DNA of 14,457 nucleotides from Isotricha intestinalis (lineage: Eukaryota > Ciliophora > Litostomatea > Vestibuliferida > Isotrichidae): the NCBI GenBank assembly GCA_023807065.1, contig JAJJLU010000905.1, positions 1-14,457 of the forward strand, given 5' to 3'. The notes beneath the pieces were generated by a model. It saw nothing but the letters and a program-made list of their open reading frames with translations, made no database searches and was not told the DNA's origin. The number at the start of each line of letters is the position of its first letter. Position 1 is the first letter of the stretch. The position numbers and the translations under genes were made by a program. Below, piece after piece: positions 1-6,270 of this stretch.

Positions 1-6
1 CATTGA

Positions 7-777
7 TTCTAATTTATTAAAGGAATTAATAATACTCTATTCTCATTAATTATTATTTGTTTTTTAAATTTTACTTTTTATCAAATAATTCATATTTTTT
101 AATTTTTTTATTATATAATTAAATCTTTTTCAAAATTTTTGTTAAATTTTTTCTGTTCATATTTGCATATTTTTTGTAAATTGAGTATCCTTTAATTATT
201 TCTGCAATTCCTTGTTTTATTAAAATCTTCTCCATACCTTATTATAACAAAAATTATTAAAACATATAAAAATCTGAATTTTAAAAAAAACGTGAAACCA
301 AAAATAACCTTTTAAATAAACTAAAAAAATAAGAACATATCCTCATCTTGCTTAAAAATAGATAATTTAAAATAAATAAAAGATAAATTATAAGTAGGAA
401 AATCAATTATAATAAATCAATATAGTAACCAAGAATTTATTAGAACAAATACATTTTCAAAATGTGAAATAAACTCTCAAAAAAAAAATTAAATATAAAT
501 AGGAAAAGCTAAAAGAAAGATTCAGTTTAATTCCTATTTTTTTAAAAAGACAAAATATTGTTTAATAATAAATATTTTTATTGAGTTAAATAATTTTTGT
601 CTTGAAAAATCAAAGATAATAATATTATTTTAGAAAATATTTCTAATACAAGTGATTTATGATATTGAAGTTGTTGAAAAAGAGAAATAATTTACTTCTC
701 AATCAAATGTCAAATAACACAACAACAGCAAACCAATTAGAATTTTAATATTTTTTTTTCTTTTTATATAATATTGA
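7..777 (+). pseudogene. Coding-like frame open only if TAA/TAG encode Gln
   Basis: Plus-strand frame 1 runs from 7 to a TGA at 775-777 (256 codons) with no other TGA, but it contains twelve TAA and one TAG codon. The part from about 290 to 750 is richer in G, C and purines than the flanks and gives sensible residues, for example VIYDIEVVEKEK just before the TAA at 688-690. The frame has no ATG at all, which argues against an intact gene. Possible explanations are a decayed gene, a fragment from an organism that reads TAA/TAG as glutamine, or chance, because TGA is rare in such AT-rich DNA. No family is recognised. Confidence 0.2.
119..235 (-). CDS. Possible small ORF or start of a broken gene (38 aa, basic)
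   Basis: An ATG at 235 (minus strand) opens 38 codons ending at TAA 121-119. The product begins MEKILIKQGIAEII, is strongly basic, and uses codons such as GGA, GCA, TAC and AAC more than the surrounding spacer does, which is why I list it. I recognise no family. If TAA and TAG are read as glutamine, the same frame continues without a TGA to the window edge, giving a partial protein of about 78 residues. The eight main genes here use TAA only as stop, so under their code this is a tiny ORF, the N-terminus of a decayed gene, or chance. It has no visible promoter or partner gene. Confidence 0.2.
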   Translation of the reverse strand: MEKILIKQGIAEIIKGYSIYKKYANMNRKNLTKILKKI

Positions 778-1281
778 GTAAGATAATAATTAATTGGAGT
801 TAAATTACTCATAGAAATATCATCTTCAATGGTTGATATTTTTATCATAAATTTAATCTAATTTGGAATGATTTAAAATTATAATTTTATTATTATATTT
901 TAATATAATTCTTTTTCTAACTTTTTTCTTTCAAATTTATACAAATTATCTTTTTTTTTCATTTTTTTTCTTTTTTCTCCTTATTTTCATTTTCATATTT
1001 TTTATTTTATATTTCATATTTCATATTCAATTATCTTCTGGGTTTTTATTTTCATAAGTCTTAAGTTGATATTAAATTTATTTGGTTGTTTCATATTAAA
1101 AAATATATTTTGCCCTTTAGATTTTTCTTTTATTTTTAAAAGAAATATATTAGTTAAAACAGGGGATAAAGATTTTCTTTATTTTTATTATTCATATTTA
1201 ATTATTTTAATATTAAAAAAAATGAAAACCAAAATTAAAATCAAATATTTTTAAATAAATTATATTTTCTTAAGTATTAAA
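778..1281. other. Gene-free AT-rich spacer with a T-rich tract
   Basis: This stretch lies left of the reticulon-like gene, beyond its 3' end. From about 949 to 1020 the plus strand is almost pure T with scattered C, including several runs of 6-9 T and tandem copies of a short ATTTCAT-type unit near 1008-1027. A frame at 1066-1254 is open for 62 codons but has no usable ATG near its start, so I do not call it a gene. No RNA gene or convincing regulatory site is visible. Confidence 0.5.
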
Positions 1282-1794
1282 TTAATCTCCTTTATATTTA
1301 GGAACTTTATCAATAATCATTTTACTATATGTATTATAATATTCTTTAATTTGATTTTTAAGATTTCCATAGTGTAAAATAACAAAAATATCAACACATA
1401 AAACAATTACAGTTAAAGTTGAAAAAGTTTCTCCAAATAAAATCATAAGAATACAAAAATATAATATGTTATAATCAGCATTTTCTTTCATTTCTATTAT
1501 ATCATTAATTTTATTAACACCTTTTAAAACATATTCTTCAGTTTTCTTTATTTTTTCTTCAGGATTTTCAGAAGAAGAACAACAACAATTTCCTTCTTTA
1601 CAACAAGGAATATCTAATTTCTTCATAATAATAGAGAATAAAATTGTATAAAACATTAATGTTAAACATAAAGATATTAATTCTGTTTGGTAATGTCTTA
1701 AATAAAGATATGTTAAATTAAAGCATATTAAAAAACATATTGTTTCTTTTGGCTTTTTCCATAAATCTTTTCCACAATTACATGAATCTGACAT
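1282..1794 (-). CDS. Reticulon-domain protein (ER membrane-shaping family)
   Basis: This small protein (170 aa) is nearly all reticulon homology domain. It opens with a short Cys-containing leader, then LWKKPKET (about 11-18), which resembles the W-R-N-P-x-x-S entry of reticulons. A long hydrophobic hairpin follows (17-57), then a hydrophilic loop (58-107), a second hairpin (108-141), and the typical tail in which an H-Y motif is followed by a helix ending in KVPKYKGD, comparable to the K-I-P end of animal and yeast reticulons. Reticulons insert as wedges into the ER membrane and stabilise tubules and curved edges. Unusual here is a Cys cluster in the loop (residues 64, 65, 70, 71, 72), a possible palmitoylation or metal site. 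The stop is TAA, and the ATG at 1794 has AAA before it. The upstream gene on the same strand (TPR-like) ends 74 bases away. A distant relative such as a DP1/Yop1-type hairpin protein is less likely because the C-terminal tail fits reticulons. Confidence 0.78.
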   Translation of the reverse strand: MSDSCNCGKDLWKKPKETICFLICFNLTYLYLRHYQTELISLCLTLMFYTILFSIIMKKLDIPCCKEGNCCCSSSENPEEKIKKTEEYVLKGVNKINDIIEMKENADYNILYFCILMILFGETFSTLTVIVLCVDIFVILHYGNLKNQIKEYYNTYSKMIIDKVPKYKGD

Positions 1795-1868
1795 TTTAAA
1801 ATATATATTTTTATAATAAAATGATTTAACAATTATTTTTTATATAAGAATTAATAAAAAATATATTT

Positions 1869-3188
1869 TTAGATTGAATTAATTAAACAATTTTTCAAAT
1901 TATTATCTAAAAAAGAAACATAACCATTTATTAAAGTTATATTACATAATATTTGATTTAGACTATCATCAGTATAAAAAACATAATTATTAATATCATT
2001 TTCTCCTAAAAACTTAAGTAATTTATTTTTATCAAAGCATAAATTACAAACAAATAATTCAGATAAATATCTATTATTATCATCTTTCCCTAAATTATAA
2101 ATAGAGACAAGGAAAGGTTCATATAAACTAGAAGTAGGAATTTTAAAAGAAAAAGTATCAGTTTTTCCTTTATGTAAAATATTACCTTGCATAGTTTGAT
2201 TAAATGTAGAATAATTATTATTATTTATTGAATTATTTCCTGTAAACTGGGAATCATTTTTAATATAAAAATTTTGTACTGTTTTAGCTTCACTTCTATT
2301 ATTAACAATACTATTATTTATACTAAAATTACTATGTAATTGAGAAGGATTTTTTTTTATTTCATCTTGTAATATTTCCAATTTTGTTTTAAAATATTCA
2401 GTGTTAACATTTTGACCACCATATCTACCTAAATTTAAATAATATGCTTTTTCATAACAATTGATTAATTGATTATACTCTTTTTTTATTTGATATATTT
2501 CAGCAAGAAATTCCAATATATTAGACATTTTTCTTGTTAGTTTATTATCTTTATTAACTTCTGAGTTTTGTTTTTCTGTTTTTTCATTTCCCCTATTTTC
2601 TAATAAATCTAATGATTCATTTGCATATAATTCTGCTTTTTCTATGTCATTATTATATAATTTTAATATTGCATAATAAAATTTTGAACAGGCAAAATTA
2701 TAATTTGGTAATTTTAAATATTTTTGAACATCCATTATTTCTTCTAAATTTTTTTCTCCATCTAAATAATTTTTTTCATATTTATATAAGATATTAAAAT
2801 TAGCTTCAAGTAATATTAATTTTAAAGATAAAGGATAATATAATTTTTCTATTAAATTATTTTCATCTTTTAACATTGATTTTAATTCTCCAAAAATTTT
2901 TAACTGGAAATCTGAAATAACTAAACCAATATCAATGATATTTTTTGCTTCTTGAATTAAATTTATTTTAGTTAAATCATTTGAATATTTAAAAATTTCT
3001 TTAATTAAATCATCAATAACTATTATATCATCTTTACTTAATGTTGGATTATTTGATTTTGAAATATGCATTAATTCATTATAATAAGCTCTACAAATTT
3101 TATAAAAATCTTTATATGTATTATTTGTAAATGGTGATTTTGGAATTTCAATATTTTGATACAATTTATTTTCTTCTTGTTGATTCAT
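1869..3188 (-). CDS. TPR-like helical protein with unrecognised C-terminal module
   Basis: The product (439 aa) is largely alpha-helical in its first 275 residues. Two helix-turn-helix segments look like tetratricopeptide repeats: about 165-197 (A-C-S-K-F-Y-Y-A, ending in A-E-x-Y-A-N-E-S-L-x-L) and about 222-272 (F-L-A-E-I-Y ... C-Y-E-K-A-Y-Y-L-N-L-G-R-Y-G-G-Q), the latter resembling kinesin-light-chain-type repeats. TPR folds bind protein partners. Residues 280-335 are Asn/Ser-rich and probably disordered. Residues 340-439 look like a folded alternating hydrophobic module (FSFKIP, FLVSIYNLG, ELFVCNLCF, YVFYTDD, GYVSFLDNN) that I cannot assign. There is no signal peptide or membrane segment. 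The ATG at 3188 is the first in frame and has an A-rich context. It sits in tandem between the reticulon-like gene (74 bases) and the low-complexity gene (97 bases). The CDS is secure, the function is not. Confidence 0.8.
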   Translation of the reverse strand: MNQQEENKLYQNIEIPKSPFTNNTYKDFYKICRAYYNELMHISKSNNPTLSKDDIIVIDDLIKEIFKYSNDLTKINLIQEAKNIIDIGLVISDFQLKIFGELKSMLKDENNLIEKLYYPLSLKLILLEANFNILYKYEKNYLDGEKNLEEIMDVQKYLKLPNYNFACSKFYYAILKLYNNDIEKAELYANESLDLLENRGNEKTEKQNSEVNKDNKLTRKMSNILEFLAEIYQIKKEYNQLINCYEKAYYLNLGRYGGQNVNTEYFKTKLEILQDEIKKNPSQLHSNFSINNSIVNNRSEAKTVQNFYIKNDSQFTGNNSINNNNYSTFNQTMQGNILHKGKTDTFSFKIPTSSLYEPFLVSIYNLGKDDNNRYLSELFVCNLCFDKNKLLKFLGENDINNYVFYTDDSLNQILCNITLINGYVSFLDNNLKNCLINSI

Positions 3189-3285
3189 TTTTAAATAAAA
3201 TTTTAAATATAATAAAATAAAAAATAACTTATATAAATTTTAATTTAGTTCACCAAAAAAAAATTTTTAAATCATAAATTTCGTA

Positions 3286-4299
3286 TTAATAATATTTTTT
3301 CTTTGGGTATGAATTATAAAAAATTGAAGATTTATTTTTCTTTTTTGGAAAAGAAGAGTAATCACCAACTTTATCAATAGCATTTCCTAATCTATTAATT
3401 TCATTTGCATAAAAAGTACTATTATACTTACCTGAAAATTTATCAAACCAATTACTGAAATTATAAACAGCCTTTTCATAAGGAGTTTTCTTTAAATTAT
3501 TATTACTTAAATTAAAATCAAAATTTAATGAATTTGATTTTTTACTTTTAAAATTAGAAATAGTATTTGACAAATTATCATTTAAATTAAAATTCGTTTT
3601 ATTTAGTCTCATTGAATTAACTAATTGATTTGTAGAAACAGGTTGATATTGTTTATCAAAAGAATTAATTGAATTAAAATTAGTTCTTCTATTAATACTA
3701 ACACTTCTTAATTTATCACTATTATAATTTGTATTTGATTGAATTGGAGAAATTTTTTTATATGTTATTTTTTGAAAAGGAATAATATTATCATTCATTC
3801 TATTAATTTCTTGAAAAAGAGAATAAATTTTATTTAATGAACTTCCAGGAATTGTACTTTTAAATTTATCTAAATTTTGATTTGTATTGTTTTTATATGT
3901 ATTATAAAAATTATTTGAATTTTCCATTTTATATGTTGAGAAAAAATCAGAAGATTTTTGATAATTAAAATTATAATTATATCTTAATGCATTTGGTTCT
4001 ATCATTTCAAATAATTTTTTTAATTTTTCATCATGCATTAATTTATCTATTTGGTAATCATTTAATGAAAAATGAATTTGATCATCTAATTCTTTATGTT
4101 CTTGATGCTTTTTTTTAATTAAATCTATTTTTGAATAAATTTCTTTGAAATTTTCACTTGTAAATTTTGGAAGTTTAGCTTTATTTGTTTCTTCTTTTAA
4201 TTCTTCTTTTTTTTCTTCTTTTTCTTCTTCATTTTTAATTTCTTCTTTTTCATTCTCTTTAGTTTCTTCTTTTATATTTTTATTTTCTTCATTTTCCAT
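3286..4299 (-). CDS. Asn/Ser-rich protein of unknown function, charged N-terminus
   Basis: I do not recognise this 337-residue protein. Residues 1-43 are almost only Glu, Lys and Asn, likely a charged helix or disordered tail. Residues 45-102 are helical and amphipathic (K-F-T-S-E-N-F-K-E-I-Y onwards), a possible short coiled coil. Residues 105-270 are rich in Asn, Ser, Tyr and Phe and probably disordered, with repeated Y-N-T-Y / F-N-S-I-N-S-F type patches. Residues 272-337 look more conserved, including YEKAVYNFSNWFDKFSGKY (274-292), and end in a basic tail with two PKKK patches. There is no signal peptide or membrane segment. The frame is long, starts at an ATG with an A-rich context and stops at TAA like its neighbours, so it is very likely a real gene. 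The composition would suit a cytoskeletal or cortical linker protein, but that is a guess. Confidence 0.78.
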   Translation of the reverse strand: MENEENKNIKEETKENEKEEIKNEEEKEEKKEELKEETNKAKLPKFTSENFKEIYSKIDLIKKKHQEHKELDDQIHFSLNDYQIDKLMHDEKLKKLFEMIEPNALRYNYNFNYQKSSDFFSTYKMENSNNFYNTYKNNTNQNLDKFKSTIPGSSLNKIYSLFQEINRMNDNIIPFQKITYKKISPIQSNTNYNSDKLRSVSINRRTNFNSINSFDKQYQPVSTNQLVNSMRLNKTNFNLNDNLSNTISNFKSKKSNSLNFDFNLSNNNLKKTPYEKAVYNFSNWFDKFSGKYNSTFYANEINRLGNAIDKVGDYSSFPKKKNKSSIFYNSYPKKKYY

Positions 4300-4897
4300 T
4301 TATTATTATATTTATTATTTAATTTATATTTCATATTATATTTTATAAAATGGTTTAAAAAACAATTTTAATAGATTTTCATTTACTCAATTGTATTTTA
4401 AAAATTTTTTATTCTTAATTTTATTTAAAAATGTTATTTTCAAATTCCTAAACATTTTATTTTATTTATTCTTTATATTTACAATTAGTTTAGAAGTTAG
4501 ATTTCCAATTTTTTAGAAAAAGAATTTTTATTGAAAACATCAAACATTGAAAAAAATAAGAATTTTTTTATACTCTAAATTCTATATAAACAATTTAATA
4601 TTTATCTAATTACTATTAACTTCAAAAAGTATATTTAATTATATTTATTTATGAATATAATAATATCATTAATTTATAAATTAAAATATTTTACAATTTT
4701 AAATTAGAGTTCGGGTTATTTTAAAATTTTGGTCCTTTTATTTCACATATTTATAATAAAAATTAAAGAAAAATATTTATCTTTAAGAATTTTTCTAATC
4801 ATTTACTAATCTTTATTTGTTTTTATTTCATTATAAATAATAATATTAGATAAATTTAAAAAATTAATTATATAATTTTGAATTATTTTAAAATAAT
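4300..4897. promoter_or_regulatory. Divergent intergenic region (598 bases)
   Basis: This spacer lies between the minus-strand unknown gene and the plus-strand TRAPPC13 gene, so it must hold the promoters of both. It is the longest spacer between two annotated genes here. It is extremely AT-rich apart from a small G/C-bearing island at about 4706-4736, TAGAGTTCGGG then TTTTGGTCC around a TTTTAAAA palindrome. No frame longer than about 20 codons starts with ATG, and I see no tRNA or other RNA gene. The promoter assignment rests only on gene orientation. Confidence 0.5.
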
Positions 4898-6133
4898 ATG
4901 ATGGAAAATAGAAAATCATTTCCAGAAGGGAAAAAAGAAGAGATAGCTTTACATTATTATATAATGGATCCTCCAACTTTGAATTATTTAATTAATCCTT
5001 TAAATGGTGGTTATGATAATTTAATCAATATAGAAGATATTATAAAAATGAAACTTAAAATGAGAAGTAAAGATAATTTACAATTAAAATTTACTGAACT
5101 TTCAAATAGTACAAATTGCTTTCAATTAAAGGAAAATTTAGATGTTTTTTTTTGTGGAGATAATTTTTTATTTTTATGTATTCTTACAAATAATACTTCT
5201 CATCAAATCATTTTTAATGGAATTTTGGTTTATAATGAAAGTAATGATAAAAGGGAAAAAATTAATATTGAAAATGTAAAATTACCCTCTGAAAATACAT
5301 TACAAAATAAAGAGAGTATATATTTTAATTTTAAATTAAATAATGTTGATCAAGATTTAAATATTCACATTAAATTTACATATCAAAATGTAATTATTGA
5401 AAAAAATCATTATGAAATATTAGGCAATGGTTTATTTAATAAAAATTTTAAAATTAAATTACAAAAACCTTTTGAAATAGAAAGTCAATTTTATCATTAT
5501 CAAATGGAACAATATTATTTGAGGTTAAATATTAAAAATAATTCTAAATTCCCTATTATTATATTACAAATTGATTTATTATCTTTTTCTGAAAAGATTA
5601 TTTTTTCTAAGAAATATAACGATAATTTTTTTCTAGACAGAAATGAAGAAATTAGTTTAATTTTCCAAATTAATACTATTGATAATTTTCAAGTTTTATT
5701 AAAAGAAATATATTTTAATTTAAAAATAACATGGAAAAAATCTGGTGAATTAAATGAAAGAGACTATTCATTAAAGATAATTAATAATTTACCATTATTC
5801 AATCAAAATTTTATTTTATCAGTTAAAGAAAAACCAAAAGATAAAATCAAAGTTAATTCAATATTTAAAATAATATTTACATTTAAAAGTAAATCAGATT
5901 TTGAAAATATTGGAATTCAAGTAATACAAAATTACCAAGAAAAAGAAATTGAAATTTTAAATATACAAAATAATTTATTTTCATGCAAAAAAGACGAATC
6001 AAAAGATATTACTTTTATTTGCAAAAATTTTTATACAGGAATAATATTTTTCCCTACAATAATTTTTACTTGTGATATAACAAAAAAATTTAATAAAATA
6101 TTAGAATTTGAATGTGAAGATGAAGGAGAATAA
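4898..6133 (+). CDS. TRAPPC13: TRAPP complex subunit 13 (TRAPPC13)
   Basis: TRAPPC13 is a peripheral subunit of the TRAPP tethering complex, linked to Rab activation and traffic around the Golgi and to autophagy. The 411 residues match the usual length of about 417. Recognisable blocks in order are an N-terminal P-P-T-L (25-28) like the K-P-T-L of animal orthologues; a first beta-sandwich segment (about 65-111) matching the region that reads G-E-x-x-x-x-x-V-x-N-x-S in animals; LQKPFEIESQFYH (188-200), matching the conserved L-K-P-L-D-V-x-T-K-F-Y signature; and LKITWKKSGELNERDY (275-290), matching I-V-W-K-T-x-x-G-E-R-G. The C-terminal third is another beta-rich domain, and the tail is acidic. 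No membrane segment or signal peptide is seen. Two ATGs stand in tandem at the start (MMENRK), and either could be used. The stop TAA lies 137 bases before the next gene on the same strand. Sequence divergence is high, but block order and length make the call good. Confidence 0.83.
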   Translation: MMENRKSFPEGKKEEIALHYYIMDPPTLNYLINPLNGGYDNLINIEDIIKMKLKMRSKDNLQLKFTELSNSTNCFQLKENLDVFFCGDNFLFLCILTNNTSHQIIFNGILVYNESNDKREKINIENVKLPSENTLQNKESIYFNFKLNNVDQDLNIHIKFTYQNVIIEKNHYEILGNGLFNKNFKIKLQKPFEIESQFYHYQMEQYYLRLNIKNNSKFPIIILQIDLLSFSEKIIFSKKYNDNFFLDRNEEISLIFQINTIDNFQVLLKEIYFNLKITWKKSGELNERDYSLKIINNLPLFNQNFILSVKEKPKDKIKVNSIFKIIFTFKSKSDFENIGIQVIQNYQEKEIEILNIQNNLFSCKKDESKDITFICKNFYTGIIFFPTIIFTCDITKKFNKILEFECEDEGE

Positions 6134-6270
6134 AAGTTAAAAACAAATATATAAAAAAACTTAAAAAATTAAAGGAAGGTATATATTTAAATTATATTTA
6201 TAAATTGTATAAAATATACAAAATAAAAAAATTTCTAAAAATTATTAATTAAATAATTCTTAAAAATTAA

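Noticed and set aside
1160..1166. Isolated GGGG run as an internal telomere remnant
   Set aside because: It is a single run (CAGGGGAT) without TTGGGGA periodicity.
1066..1254. 62-codon plus-strand frame rich in Phe, Ile and Lys
   Set aside because: It begins at TTG, its first ATG is only about eleven codons from the end, and its composition is that of AT-rich spacer. Nothing supports translation.
2612..2797. 61-codon plus-strand frame
   Set aside because: It lies antisense inside the TPR-like gene, which has better coding signal and a proper start.
4145..4348. Ser/Phe-rich plus-strand frame
   Set aside because: It is the antisense of the Glu/Lys-rich N-terminus of the minus-strand unknown gene; GAA and AAA repeats read backward give Ser and Phe.
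4700..4745. Possible tRNA T-loop (GTTCGGGTT)
   Set aside because: No acceptor, D or anticodon stems can be paired around it.
6134..6270. Read-through joining TRAPPC13 to the next gene using TAA as Gln
   Set aside because: The two genes are in different frames, and TRAPPC13 already has the full family length at its TAA.
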